Shown here one piece after another: positions 55,554 to 64,000 of a stretch of DNA of 64,000 nucleotides. The notes beneath the pieces were generated by a model that ran no database searches, had not been told where the DNA came from, and saw nothing but the letters and a program-made list of their open reading frames with translations. Within the stretch, counting starts at the first letter, position 1. Every line of letters starts with the position of its first letter. Source of the DNA: CAWDVK01 sp963805715 (GTDB lineage Bacteria; Actinomycetota; Actinomycetes; Streptosporangiales; Streptosporangiaceae); NCBI GenBank assembly GCA_963805715.1, contig CAWDVK010000017.1:186001-250000 (forward strand). The letters are read 5' to 3'. A program made the translations under genes and the position numbers.

Positions 55554-56426
55554 ATGGCGGCCCTGACGATATCCATCGAGCCGGACGAGTTACTCGGATT
55601 AAGCGCCCTGGCAGAGCTCGATGAGGCGGCGGATAGCGGCAAGGATGATGTCGCCAGCACAGCAAAGGCGCTGATGCACGGTGCGCTAGCTGCGAAGCTG
55701 GATGAACTCGGCCTCCCGTGGGCTCCGTCCCCGGAAACAGTGAGGAAGCACGCAGCTGAAGCCGCCGAGCCAGCCAGTGGCCTGCTCGGACTGATGAAGA
55801 GCGACCGCGTCAGAAGATACGCGGAGAGCGTCCTGCTGGTCGCCGCATTGGTTGTGCTCTGGGGCGGTTACATCCAGGGCTGGGAGTGGACCGGCTTCCG
55901 GGCGAACGAGCAGCTATGGGACTGGCTTCATCTTCTGCTGCTGCCAGTCGTCATCGGCACTATTCCGCTATGGATTGAGCATTCGGATTACATCAGCCGG
56001 GCCAGGCGCGTGGCATATATCGTCGGCATCGCGGCTTTCAGTGGGCTCGTCGTAGCCGGCTACCTGATTCCCCTTAACTGGACAGGCTTCTCCGGCAACA
56101 CGCTCTGGGACTGGCTTGAACTGATATTGCTGCCGATTGCAGTGACCACCGCGCGATTCTTGCCTTCGGCCCTTCGCTCCCTACGGCCTTATCACCAGGG
56201 AGTTATTGCCTTAATTGTTGTCGGATGGATCGTCACCATCATTGGCGGCTACGCCCTGAGCTGGTACTGGACGGGCTACCAGGGGAACACGCTCTGGGAC
56301 TGGCTGGGGTTGCTGCTGTTGCCCCTGCTGGTTCCGGTCATCCTGGTGCCAACCGCGCTCAAATGGACATCGAGCAATGCTGCGCAGCCCGCCCGATCGG
56401 CAGGCGCGGCGGCTAAAGGGCGGTGA
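55554..56426 (+). CDS. Membrane protein with a triplicated WTGF-LWDWL repeat
   Basis: The 290-residue product has a soluble N-terminal stretch of about 90 residues, then six membrane segments in three pairs. Each pair is linked by a near-identical motif: WTGFRANEQLWDWLHLLLLP, WTGFSGNTLWDWLELILLP and WTGYQGNTLWDWLGLLLLP. The repeat probably arose by triplication of a two-helix hairpin. The N-terminal stretch is acidic and helical. I do not know a characterised family; a sensor or channel role is possible but unproven. Confidence 0.65.
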   Translation: MAALTISIEPDELLGLSALAELDEAADSGKDDVASTAKALMHGALAAKLDELGLPWAPSPETVRKHAAEAAEPASGLLGLMKSDRVRRYAESVLLVAALVVLWGGYIQGWEWTGFRANEQLWDWLHLLLLPVVIGTIPLWIEHSDYISRARRVAYIVGIAAFSGLVVAGYLIPLNWTGFSGNTLWDWLELILLPIAVTTARFLPSALRSLRPYHQGVIALIVVGWIVTIIGGYALSWYWTGYQGNTLWDWLGLLLLPLLVPVILVPTALKWTSSNAAQPARSAGAAAKGR

Positions 56427-56500
56427 GATGCCGGCCCTGCGGGCGCGCCGGGCAGGGCCCGGGCGTTGCGCGATGCGGAGTGGTGGCCTGCCGCCGGGGT

Positions 56501-56665
56501 GCGTGCCAGCGGCAGTAGCTCGTCGACGGACCAGTGGTCGCTGGCGTGCCGGGCGTATTTGGCGGCCAGTACTCGCCCGTCTGGCTCGATGAGGAAGTCC
56601 GCGGGCAGGCCGGGGGCGGTGTCCCCGTGCCGGGGGGCGGGCGAGCCGCCGGCGCGGATGCCACG
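56501..56665 (-). pseudogene. AhpC/TSA peroxiredoxin-like C-terminal remnant
   Basis: Reading leftward gives DTAPGLPADFLIEPDGRVLA and SDHWSVDELLPLAR, typical of the end of actinobacterial AhpC/TSA-domain thioredoxin-fold proteins. The N-terminal part with the peroxidatic Cys is absent. Confidence 0.6.
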
Positions 56666-57022
56666 CAGGATGATGGGGTAGACCCGACCTTGCTGTCGTC
56701 CGCCGACGGCGGCAGCCTGGTGCGGGTGATCGCCGGCGAGCTGGCCGAGCACCGCGGGCCCGGGGCGACGCACACGCCGTTGGCGCTGATGCACGCCACC
56801 GTGTCTGCCGGGGCGCTGCACCGTGAGCTCCTGGTGCTGGGATGTCAGCCCATCCGGGAGCCCGTCGCGCATTACGACCCATTCGTGATGAACACCCGGA
56901 TAGAAGTCATGCAGGCACTGGAGGACTTCCAGGCCGGCCGCTTCGGGACCATCCCCCCGAACGCGCTGATGCCACACGTGCCAGATCCCGATCCGATCCG
57001 AGCCGAGCGCACGGGCATCTGA
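56660..57022 (+). pseudogene. Pirin-family protein remnant
   Basis: The segment GVDPTLLSSADGGSLVRVIA is from the middle of a pirin (second cupin region), followed by REPVAHYDPFVMNTRIEVMQ, a usual C-terminal pirin block, to a stop at 57022. The N-terminal half is missing and an internal part is shortened. It meets the oppositely oriented peroxiredoxin remnant at about 56660, which marks a deletion junction. Confidence 0.65.
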
Positions 57023-57117
57023 GGCACAGCCGCCTCTCGGTCAGCGGAGCCCGGATGTCACGTCCGGCTGGTACGGGGTGTCAGGGTGGTGACACCCGCA
57101 ACGAGGGAATGCGACAG

Positions 57118-57495
57118 ATGCCCGACACCGACTGGCTGGCTGCTGCCTTCGAGGAGCACGGCGACCACCTGCGCGCGGTGGCCTACCGCCTGCTCGGCTC
57201 AGTGAGCGACGCCGACGACGCGGTCCAGGAAACCTGGCTGCGGCTGACCGGCACGGATACCAGCGAGGTGGAGAATCCCGGCGGCTGGCTGACCACCATC
57301 GTCGCGCGGGTGTCCCTCAACATGCTCCGCTCGCGCCGGTACCGGCATGAGGAACCGGTCGGCGATTCCTGGCCCGGCCGGCTGCGGGTCGTCCTGGCCC
57401 TGACGATCAGCGCGGCACGGCGGATCACCGCGATTGACGTGATAGCTGACCCTGCCCGGCTGCAACGTCTGCAGCTGGACGTGCTGCCGGACTGA
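57118..57495 (+). CDS. ECF sigma factor (SigJ/ECF41-like), internally deleted in frame
   Basis: From ATG 57118 the product has region 2 of an ECF sigma factor: FEEHGDHLRAVAYRLLGSVS and DAVQETWLRLTGTD, then PGGWLTTIVARVSLNMLRSR. Immediately after HEEPVGDSWPG it continues as LRVVLALTISAARRITAIDV and ends RLQRLQLDVLPD, the C-terminal end of the SnoaL-like domain of ECF41 factors. Region 4 and most of the SnoaL domain (about 170 residues) are missing, yet the frame is intact, leaving 125 residues. It should not act as a normal sigma factor. Confidence 0.7.
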   Translation: MPDTDWLAAAFEEHGDHLRAVAYRLLGSVSDADDAVQETWLRLTGTDTSEVENPGGWLTTIVARVSLNMLRSRRYRHEEPVGDSWPGRLRVVLALTISAARRITAIDVIADPARLQRLQLDVLPD

Positions 57496-57593
57496 GAGGC
57501 AAATGGCGCACTCGGCGGGAACGGATTTCCCGGAGTGCCGAAGCTCCCGGAATCATTCCGGGCTGATGGAGCGAGTTTCGGCCAGGCCGTACG

Positions 57594-57703
57594 CTCCCTC
57601 TGCGGGCCTGTGGCTCGTCAACCAGGTCTGTGATCTCGTTCAGGCCAGGACCGGACCGGCGGGAAGCACCACCCGGCTGCACATGAGCCTCGACCGGCCC
57701 TGA
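57594..57703 (+). pseudogene. Anti-sigma-type ATPase C-terminal remnant
   Basis: The end SAGLWLVNQVCDLVQARTGP and RLHM matches the last strand and helix of HATPase (RsbW-like/MEDS-associated) proteins. The upstream part of the gene is gone. Confidence 0.5.
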
Positions 57704-57783
57704 CGCGTCAGCACCGTGGGCGGGGCCGGTAGGGCGGGCGGGGCGGGCGGGCGAAGAAGCAAAAGCCCCGGTGCGCCACCATA

Positions 57784-57834
57784 GTTGCACTGGATGTAAA
57801 CTTGACCCCACTGCAATTTTTGTGCCAGTGCAAA
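57784..57834. promoter_or_regulatory. Candidate TetR operator before the TetR-MFS operon
   Basis: GTTGCACTGG at 57784-57793 and CCAGTGCAAAC at 57825-57835 form an inverted pair, with a further ACTGCAA in between. The region is AT-richer than its surroundings and lies directly upstream of a tetR gene. Confidence 0.5.
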
Positions 57835-57855
57835 CTTATAGTGAGATGCACGAGG

Positions 57856-58545
57856 ATGATCGCTGATGTATCCGCGGCGGGCGCGCGCGGCTCGCTGCGG
57901 GAGCGCAAGAAGCTGGCGACCCGCCGCGCGATCCGCCGGGTGGCGCTTGACCTGATCGCGGAGCGCGGCTTCGCGCATGTCACCGTGGAGGACATCGCCG
58001 AGGCGGCCGACATCTCCCCGCGGACTTTCTTCAACTATTTTCCGTCGAAGGAAGCAGCGCTCTTCGGAGCCGACCCGGAGCGGGCGGAGGCGCTGCGCGA
58101 GCGCCTCGTCCGCGAGGCCCCGGCGCAGAGCGCGCTGACCGTGCTCCGGATGGTGCTGACCGACGAGGCCCTGGCCGTCGGCACCGAGCTCGGCGCGCTG
58201 GGCGGCGATCCGGCGGCCTGGCTGCGGCGGATGAAGGCCGCGCACGTCGATTCCCACCTGCGGGCGGCGCAGGCGGCGCACATGGCGATGGTCGAGCGGG
58301 TGATTGCCGAGGCCCTCGCCGAGCGGCTCGGGACTGACTGCGATCGCGACCCTTACCCGGTGCTGCTCGCCGCTGCGGCGACCGGCGTTATCCGGGCCAC
58401 CATGACGTTCTGGGCGAGTTCCGGCGGCGTGGTGGCCCTTGACCAGCTCACCGACCTCGCATTCCAGGCGCTGGCCGACGGCCTGCCCGAGCGCTGCGCG
58501 CTGCGCCGCATAACCGAGACCTCTGGCCGGAAGGAAGATTGCTGA
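57856..58545 (+). CDS. TetR-family transcriptional regulator of the MFS pump
   Basis: I choose ATG 57856, giving 229 residues; a longer in-frame start at 57802 lies inside the operator. The helix-turn-helix is HVTVEDIAEAADISPRTFFN. The C-terminal domain begins after about residue 70. The stop overlaps the ATG of the MFS gene by one base (TGATG), so regulator and pump are co-translated and the regulator probably represses both. Confidence 0.87.
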   Translation: MIADVSAAGARGSLRERKKLATRRAIRRVALDLIAERGFAHVTVEDIAEAADISPRTFFNYFPSKEAALFGADPERAEALRERLVREAPAQSALTVLRMVLTDEALAVGTELGALGGDPAAWLRRMKAAHVDSHLRAAQAAHMAMVERVIAEALAERLGTDCDRDPYPVLLAAAATGVIRATMTFWASSGGVVALDQLTDLAFQALADGLPERCALRRITETSGRKEDC

Positions 58546-60221
58546 TGACCCCGCCCACTCCGTCAGCCGGAGATCACTCACCGCAGGCAGCGGCCAGCGC
58601 CGCGGCCGGCGTCGTGAGCGAGAACGGCACCCCGGACGGCAACGGGGCGCTGCCCGGCCTCAGCCACCGCAGGATCCTGGTGATCATCGGTGCGCTGATG
58701 CTCGGGATGCTGCTCGCGGCGCTTGACCAGACCATCGTCTCGACCGCGCTGCCGACTATCGTCGGCGACCTGCACGGCGGCTCGCACATCGCCTGGGTCA
58801 TCACCGCCTACCTGCTCGCTACCACCGTGTCCACGCCGCTGTGGGGCAAGCTCGGCGATCAGTACGGGCGGAAGGTCTTCTTCCAGGCCGCGATCGTCAT
58901 CTTCCTGGCCGGGTCGGTGCTATCCGGGATCAGCAGCTCCATGTTCGAGCTCATCGCGTTCCGCGCGATCCAGGGCCTCGGCAGCGGCGGCCTGATGGTC
59001 GGCGCGCAGGCGATCGTCGGGGACATCGTCTCGCCCCGCGAGCGCGGCCGCTACGTCGGGTTGTTCGGCGCGGTCTTCGGCCTGGCCAGCATTGTCGGCC
59101 CGCTGCTCGGCGGGGTGTTCGTCGACAACCTGACCTGGCGATGGATCTTCTACATCAACGTGCCGATCGGCGTGATCGCGCTCATCGTCGTTGCCCTCCA
59201 GGTGCCAGGCAAGCTGGGCCGGGTGCACCACTTCATCGACTACCTCGGCTCGGCCTTGCTGGCCCTGGCCGCCACCTCCTTCATCCTGCTGACCAGCCTG
59301 GGCGGCACGACCTACGCCTGGAACTCGGCACCGATCTGGATCCTGGGCAGCTGCGGTGTCGCGCTCGTCGGGGTATTCGTGCTCGTCGAGCGCCGGGCGA
59401 AGGAGCCGGTGCTGCCGCTGCACCTGTTCACCCTGCGCGCGTTCACGGTGACCAGCATCGTGGGATTCATCGTCGGGTTCGCCATGTTCGGCGCTATCAC
59501 TTACCTGCCGGCCTTCTTCCAGGTCGTCAAGGGCGTCTCGCCTACGCTCTCCGGTGTCCAGCTGCTGCCGCTGATGGCCGGGCTGCTGGTGACGTCGATC
59601 GGGTCCGGTCAGATCATCTCCAGGACCGGCAAGTACCGCTTCTTCCCGATCGCGGGAACCGCCGTGATGACCCTCGGCCTGTTCCTGCTGTCGCTGATGG
59701 GGGTGGGAACGTCTAGCCTGGTCGACTCCCTCTACATGCTCGTCCTGGGCCTGGGCATCGGCGGCGTGATGCAGGTTCTGGTCATCATCGTGCAGAACGC
59801 CGTCCCGCACAGCGAGCTGGGCGTCGCCACCTCGGGCGCGACGTTCTTCCGCTCGATCGGCGGTTCCTTCGGCACGGCCATCTTCGGCGCCATCTTCTCC
59901 AACGTGCTCGTCGGGAACCTCGCGAAGCACCTGCACGGCATCCAGCTGCCGGCCGGCTTCTCGGCCGCGGACGCGACGCCGGCCCTGCTCGCGCGGCTGC
60001 CCGCGACGATCTACCACGGTTTCGTGGCCGGCTACGCGGAGTCGATCCAGACGGTCTTCATCGTCGCCGTCCCGATCGCGGCGCTGGCCTTCCTGGCCAG
60101 CTGGCTGATCCCGCAGGTGGAGCTGAGGCAGTGGCCCGACAGGGACCGCGCGGCCGCGGGCGCGGCGGCGGCACCCGAGGCCATCGGCCCGCAGGAGGCG
60201 ACCACCACAACCCGGTCATGA
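58545..60221 (+). CDS. MFS drug efflux transporter, DHA2 (EmrB/QacA) family
   Basis: The 558-residue product from ATG 58545 has 14 hydrophobic segments, as in the DHA2 family of proton-driven multidrug exporters. Motif LDQTIVSTALPTIVGDL in helix 1, the loop motif GKLGDQYGRK, and the motif-C-like GPLLGGVFVDNLTWRWIFY in helix 5 are all typical. The N- and C-termini are Ala/Pro-rich and cytoplasmic. It is coupled to its TetR regulator. Substrate is unknown. Confidence 0.92.
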   Translation: MTPPTPSAGDHSPQAAASAAAGVVSENGTPDGNGALPGLSHRRILVIIGALMLGMLLAALDQTIVSTALPTIVGDLHGGSHIAWVITAYLLATTVSTPLWGKLGDQYGRKVFFQAAIVIFLAGSVLSGISSSMFELIAFRAIQGLGSGGLMVGAQAIVGDIVSPRERGRYVGLFGAVFGLASIVGPLLGGVFVDNLTWRWIFYINVPIGVIALIVVALQVPGKLGRVHHFIDYLGSALLALAATSFILLTSLGGTTYAWNSAPIWILGSCGVALVGVFVLVERRAKEPVLPLHLFTLRAFTVTSIVGFIVGFAMFGAITYLPAFFQVVKGVSPTLSGVQLLPLMAGLLVTSIGSGQIISRTGKYRFFPIAGTAVMTLGLFLLSLMGVGTSSLVDSLYMLVLGLGIGGVMQVLVIIVQNAVPHSELGVATSGATFFRSIGGSFGTAIFGAIFSNVLVGNLAKHLHGIQLPAGFSAADATPALLARLPATIYHGFVAGYAESIQTVFIVAVPIAALAFLASWLIPQVELRQWPDRDRAAAGAAAAPEAIGPQEATTTTRS

Positions 60222-60297
60222 CGATCGCGGCCGGGCCGCCAGTGAGCGCCCGGTCCGCGCCTTGACAGGGGTCCTGACGACGCCGAAGGTGAAGATC

Positions 60298-61233
60298 ATG
60301 ACGCCCGAGTCCGGCGAGCGCTCGCGGTGGGCCGATCTGGGCGGACCGCTGCACTATCTCGACTTCGGCGGCCCGCCGGACGGGCCGGTGATCGTCTGCG
60401 TGCACGGGCTGGGCGGCTCGGCAGTGAACTGGTCGGCACTCGCGCCGCTGCTGTCAGACCGGTGCCGCCTGCTCGCACCCGATCTGGCCGGGCACGGCCT
60501 CACCCGGTCGGGCGGACGCCGCACAGACGTGGCGTCGAACCGGGCCCTGCTGCATCAGTTCATCGAGAAAGTGCCTGCGAGCCCCGTCATCCTGATGGGC
60601 AACTCGATGGGCGGGATGATCTCGCTGCTGGAAGCGGGCGCCGCGGCCAGCGCCGTTGCGGGCCTGATCCTGGTCGACCCGGCGCTGCCGTTCACGCCAG
60701 CGCGGCCGGACCCGCTGGTAGCCGCCATGTTCGCCGCGTATGCCACGCCAGGACTGGGCAGCGCGCTGCTGAAGCACCGGCGCCGGCTGCCGGCGGAGCG
60801 CCTGGTCGCGGACACCATGGCACTGTGCTGCGCCGATTCCTCGCGCGTCAGCAGGGCCGTGCTCGCCCGGCATGTGGACGTCGCGCGGCAGCGCGAGGCG
60901 TTCGCCGGCGCTGACCAGGACTTCGCCGCCGCCGCGCGCTCCGTCGTCGCCACGGCCGGCCGGGGCCAGGCCTACCGGCAGGCTGTCCAGTCCGTCAGGT
61001 GCCCGGTGCTGCTGCTGCATGGCGCCGCCGACCGGCTGGTGCCGGTCTCGGTGGCCCGCGCCGCCGCCCGTGCCCACCCGGCCTGGTCACTGGTGGTGCT
61101 GCCCGACACGGGCCACGTTCCCCAGCTGGAGGCGCCACGGGAATGCGCCGCCGCCATCATCGGCTGGCTCGGCTCAGCCGGGCACGGTGCGGCGGAATCG
61201 GCCAGCCGCGGACCCGCGACCCGGGCCGGCTGA
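60298..61233 (+). CDS. Alpha/beta-hydrolase
   Basis: The product from ATG 60298 is 311 residues; an earlier start at 60262 would add 12. The oxyanion segment CVHGLGGSAVNW, nucleophile elbow GNSMGG, acid in HGAADRLVP and His in DTGHVPQLE form a full catalytic set. Substrate cannot be told. It follows the MFS gene by 77 bases and may share its transcript. Confidence 0.85.
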   Translation: MTPESGERSRWADLGGPLHYLDFGGPPDGPVIVCVHGLGGSAVNWSALAPLLSDRCRLLAPDLAGHGLTRSGGRRTDVASNRALLHQFIEKVPASPVILMGNSMGGMISLLEAGAAASAVAGLILVDPALPFTPARPDPLVAAMFAAYATPGLGSALLKHRRRLPAERLVADTMALCCADSSRVSRAVLARHVDVARQREAFAGADQDFAAAARSVVATAGRGQAYRQAVQSVRCPVLLLHGAADRLVPVSVARAAARAHPAWSLVVLPDTGHVPQLEAPRECAAAIIGWLGSAGHGAAESASRGPATRAG

Positions 61234-61330
61234 CCAGCCTCGCAGCCGCGGACCCGGCCCGGCCCGGCCGGCCCGCGCCAGCCCTTCCATACGGCCCTGA
61301 CCCGGCCCCTCCCGGCGGGCCCGACCCCGG

Positions 61331-61420
61331 CCCTTCCCGGCCCTTCCCGGCCCTTCCCGGCCCTTCCCGGCCCTTCCCGGCCCTTCCCGGCCCTTCCGGG
61401 CCCTTCCGGGCCCTTCCCGG
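61331..61420. repeat. Nine-unit 10-base tandem repeat
   Basis: CCCTTCCCGG is present nine times head to tail; units 7 and 8 carry CCCTTCCGGG. It lies in a non-coding stretch between the hydrolase and an acyl-CoA synthetase tail. The repeat is open in several frames and creates false Gly/Arg-rich ORFs. Confidence 0.9.
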
Positions 61421-61440
61421 CCCGGCGAGCTTTCCCAGGT

Positions 61441-61497
61441 GAGCTGCCCAAGAACGCCCTGGGCAAGGTCCTGAAGGATGAGCTGATCCGGCACTGA
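61441..61497 (+). pseudogene. 3' tail of an AMP-forming acyl-CoA synthetase
   Basis: Eighteen codons read ELPKNALGKVLKDELIRH and stop. This is the usual end of fatty-acid-type acyl-CoA synthetases, including the catalytic Lys after Gly. Upstream sequence is the tandem repeat, so the rest of the gene is lost. Confidence 0.65.
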
Positions 61498-61586
61498 GGC
61501 CGGCACTGAGGCCGGCGCTGAGCTCGGCGGTAGTCAGCGGGGAATAAGTGGCCGCGCACGAGCGCCTCGGCCCAATCCGGCCGTGG

Positions 61587-62804
61587 CTAGCTCGCGGCCT
61601 GGCCGAGCAGGCCGCGGATCGCTTCCCACGCGCCCGGATGACCGAGCAGGTCAAAGTGATGCATGCCGTCCAGCCGGCTGCCGGATCCCGCCCGGAAGGG
61701 GATGTGCTGGTGCCGGCCCCGCCGCCCGTGGGCGCTGGCCGGCGGCACCAGCAGGCCGATTACGGCACCGATCGGGCTGCCGGGATCGCCGGTCACCGTG
61801 GCGCTGATCGCATGGTGATCCGCCCCGGCGAGCAGCGGCGCATCGCGGCGGTGGTCGCGCGGGCAGCTGTCCTGATCGCAGCCGTCCCAGTCGCCGCGGA
61901 GCAGGTAGCCATGGCGCAGGTCCTTGATGCCGGAACTCGATCCGTTGACCATGGTCACGAACGGCCGCGTTTCCGGAAACTGGCTCATCGCCCAGCCTGC
62001 GAGCCCGGCCGCGCGGGCCAGGGGCGCGCCCAGATGCGGCGATCCGAGGTAGAACACGCGGCGGACCAGCTGCGGCCATGCAGCGGACGACTGCTGACCG
62101 TAGTGGCACGCGCTCCGGATGACCAGGCCGCCCATGGAGTGACCAACCAGCAGGATCTCATCGACCTGCTCTGGCCATGCGGCCGTCAGCTGCTCAAGCA
62201 GCACGGCCAGGTCCTGGCCGTTGTCCGACAGATGCCGTCCGCTGTTGTAGCGGACGTAGACCGCCGAGTAGCCGCATGCTGCCTCCAGCTCCCGGCCGTA
62301 ACAAACGCGCTGATCTCCGCGCTGGTCCCAGGAGTTATCCGTCTCGGCCAGCCCGTGCACGAAGACCGCCAGCCTGGGGGTGGCACACGGGAACGCGGCG
62401 GCCAGCGCTGGCGTCGTCAGGTCAACGTCGCGGCCGCCGGCCCGCACGGCCATCCTGATGGCCAGCGGGGCCAGGTCGGGCCCGAGCCGGTCGCCGGCGA
62501 TCGCGTTCAGGGCAGCGAGCGCCAGGTTCCCTCCCGGCGCAGCGGCCGCGGGCAGTCCGGGACCCAGCAGCAGTGCCGCCGCCTGTCCGCTGCACGCCCC
62601 AGCGGCTGAGCCAGCGCCGCGGACCGCGAGGTAGACACCGCGACTGATGGTGTCGTGCATCAGCCGGGCCGGCGCGCCCGCCAGCCGGACCGGGCTGAAT
62701 GCACGGCGCGCGATGGCCTGATGCACCCGCTCGATCCGGGTCACCAGCCCGGCGAAGGCGTAGCCGCCCAGCCTGGCGGCGGCCTGCAGCTCCGCTGGAG
62801 TCAT
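61587..62804 (-). CDS. Alpha/beta-hydrolase (esterase/lipase, PGAP1-like)
   Basis: I choose ATG 62804 (MTPAELQAAARLGG), preceded by GGAGGT at five bases; it gives 405 residues. The N-terminal about 150 residues are Ala-rich and helical, after which the hydrolase domain begins: FVHGLAETDNSW, nucleophile GHSMGG, and a likely catalytic His in MHHFDLLGHP. Family members act on lipid or polyester bonds. No clear signal peptide is seen. It is divergent from the patatin-like gene. Confidence 0.83.
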   Translation of the reverse strand: MTPAELQAAARLGGYAFAGLVTRIERVHQAIARRAFSPVRLAGAPARLMHDTISRGVYLAVRGAGSAAGACSGQAAALLLGPGLPAAAAPGGNLALAALNAIAGDRLGPDLAPLAIRMAVRAGGRDVDLTTPALAAAFPCATPRLAVFVHGLAETDNSWDQRGDQRVCYGRELEAACGYSAVYVRYNSGRHLSDNGQDLAVLLEQLTAAWPEQVDEILLVGHSMGGLVIRSACHYGQQSSAAWPQLVRRVFYLGSPHLGAPLARAAGLAGWAMSQFPETRPFVTMVNGSSSGIKDLRHGYLLRGDWDGCDQDSCPRDHRRDAPLLAGADHHAISATVTGDPGSPIGAVIGLLVPPASAHGRRGRHQHIPFRAGSGSRLDGMHHFDLLGHPGAWEAIRGLLGQAAS

Positions 62805-63059
62805 CAGCACCTCCATGACCAGCCATGCACCACCAGGCACGCACCGTCAGCAGACATCCGGCCCGGTGCCGGTGTCAAGCGGGCAGCGGGCAGCAGGCCG
62901 GTGATCGCATCGCGCACAGCAGTACGAGAAGTCCGGGCCGGCGTTATGGTGGCGGTAAGGACCAGCCTGGCAGCTAGCCGGGAGTCGCTGGCGGATAAAT
63001 CGCCTGCTGCGGGTACTGGGGCTGTGCGGTGACGCGGTGACGCGGCTGCGGAGGTGATC

Positions 63060-64000
63060 ATGGATCCGGAACGGCTGCCCGCTCGCTCCCGGCCGCGAAT
63101 AGGGCTGGTGCTCGGCGCCGGCGGAGTGCTGGGCGGCGCCTGGATGGCCGGCGCCCTGCCGGCGCTCCAGGAGTGCCTGCCCTGCGCCGTCAACGATGTT
63201 GACGTGATCGTCGGGACCAGCGCGGGCAGCGTGCTCGCCGCCGCCTTGCGCTGCCGCATCAGCGTCGGGGAGCTGATCGCCCATCAGCGGGGCGAGGCAG
63301 CGGGCGTCCTGCGATCCGCGGCCGCTGACGAGATCGGCGGCCGTGCCTTCCCGCCGCCGCCGCACCTGCGCGTGGGCTCGCCCCGGCTGATGCTCAGCGC
63401 CGTGCTGGCGCCGCACCGGGTGCACCCGCTGGTCGGCGCCAGCGCCTGGCTGCCGCGCGGCCGCGCGCAGCACACGGCACTGCGCGACATGGTGCATGTC
63501 CTGCACGGGCAAGCTCACTCCGGCGCGCACGGCCCGGCGGCAGCCCCGCTGACCATGGCCGGGCCAGGGCCGGACGGCCCGGACTGGGTGGACGGGCAGA
63601 CCTGGATCGTGGCCGTCGACTATGACTCGGGCCGCCGGGTGATCTTCGGCCGGCCGGGCGCGCCGCGGGCCCGGCTGCCCGAGGCCGTGGTCGCTTCGTG
63701 CTCCATTCCGGGCTGGTTCGAGCCGGCCGTCATCGGCGGCCGCCGTTACGTCGACGGCGGCGTGCGATCGCCGACCTCACTCGGCGTGCTCGCCCGGTCC
63801 GGCCTGGATGAGGTCTACGTGCTCGCGCCGATGGCGAGCACCAGCCCCGGCCGCGCGGCCAGGCCACACGAGCAGGTCGAGCGGAAGCTGCGGCGGCTGA
63901 TCGCCCTGGCCCTGCTGCGCGAAGCTCAGCTGCTGCGCTCGGCCGGGATCCGGGTCACCCTGGTGACCCCGGGCCCCGAGGACCTGGCCGCCATGGGGCT
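63060..64000 (+). CDS. Patatin-like phospholipase (runs off right edge)
   Basis: This is a serine-Asp dyad lipid hydrolase. ATG 63060 follows GGAGGTGATC at good spacing. The glycine-rich oxyanion segment VLGAGGVLGGAWMAG is near residue 17, the nucleophile elbow GTSAG is near residue 52, and the Asp of the dyad lies in YVDGGVRSPT near residue 230. About 313 residues are visible and the C-terminus is outside the window. It is divergent from the lipase-like gene. Confidence 0.9.
   Translation, partial: MDPERLPARSRPRIGLVLGAGGVLGGAWMAGALPALQECLPCAVNDVDVIVGTSAGSVLAAALRCRISVGELIAHQRGEAAGVLRSAAADEIGGRAFPPPPHLRVGSPRLMLSAVLAPHRVHPLVGASAWLPRGRAQHTALRDMVHVLHGQAHSGAHGPAAAPLTMAGPGPDGPDWVDGQTWIVAVDYDSGRRVIFGRPGAPRARLPEAVVASCSIPGWFEPAVIGGRRYVDGGVRSPTSLGVLARSGLDEVYVLAPMASTSPGRAARPHEQVERKLRRLIALALLREAQLLRSAGIRVTLVTPGPEDLAAMG

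Noticed and set aside
61331..61420. CRISPR-like array
   Set aside because: The units are contiguous 10-mers without spacers, and no cas genes are present in the window.

Overview
The window is high-GC actinomycete DNA. The left 17.6 kb is conserved chromosome whose gene order matches two blocks known from Mycobacterium: ftsH-hpt-tilS-zinc peptidase-dacB-ppa (the Rv3624c-Rv3628 neighbourhood) and crp-MBL hydrolase-NUDIX-RidA-DUF4177-slipin-two ArsA-like ATPases-whiB4-ponA2-yqeY-metallophosphoesterase (the Rv3676-Rv3683 neighbourhood). The two blocks are joined directly at 5.9-6.05 kb. WhiB, an ArsA-like ATPase pair and a Crp/GlxR-type regulator point to Actinomycetia, but gene content alone does not fix the genus.

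An intact tRNA-Pro(CGG) at 17619-17695 marks the start of a long accessory region. The last 45 bases of this tRNA recur exactly at 38919-38963 and 47490-47534, the pattern left by site-specific elements integrated in tandem into a tRNA 3' end. Segment A (17.7-38.96 kb) carries a decayed stress cluster (hdeD, ftsH 3' half, rhomboid, a truncated DUF1269-like gene), an IS630-like element with a passenger ORF, a SARP/AfsR-type regulator with small cupin, NTF2-like and SRPBCC proteins, and an intact translationally coupled aromatic-catabolism operon (VOC dioxygenase, FAA hydrolase, acyl-CoA synthetase, FAD monooxygenase, DoxX). Segment B (38.96-47.53 kb) is a nest of insertion sequences. Two units bounded by IS481-like ends carry a TetR-DsrE pair and a methyltransferase; an IS66-like element with a perfect 8-bp target duplication lies inside the second, and a chimeric IS481/IS110 reading frame lies near its right end.

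Right of the third tRNA copy, an IS66-like element with matching 14-bp termini (47623-50125) carries a phytanoyl-CoA-dioxygenase-like gene as cargo and sits beside the 3' remnant of a tyrosine integrase. Next come a DUF885 peptidase, a propeller-like protein paired with a CotH-type kinase, a membrane protein with three copies of a tryptophan-rich repeat, several gene remnants (AhpC/TSA, pirin, an internally deleted ECF sigma factor, an anti-sigma-type ATPase tail), a TetR-MFS efflux pair, two alpha/beta hydrolases and a patatin-like gene running off the right edge.

Single-base frame breaks occur in at least four genes that are normally conserved (slipin, both ATPases, whiB) and in many accessory genes. 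Either the assembly has indel errors or decay is wide; this should be settled before pseudogene calls are trusted. No CRISPR array was seen.
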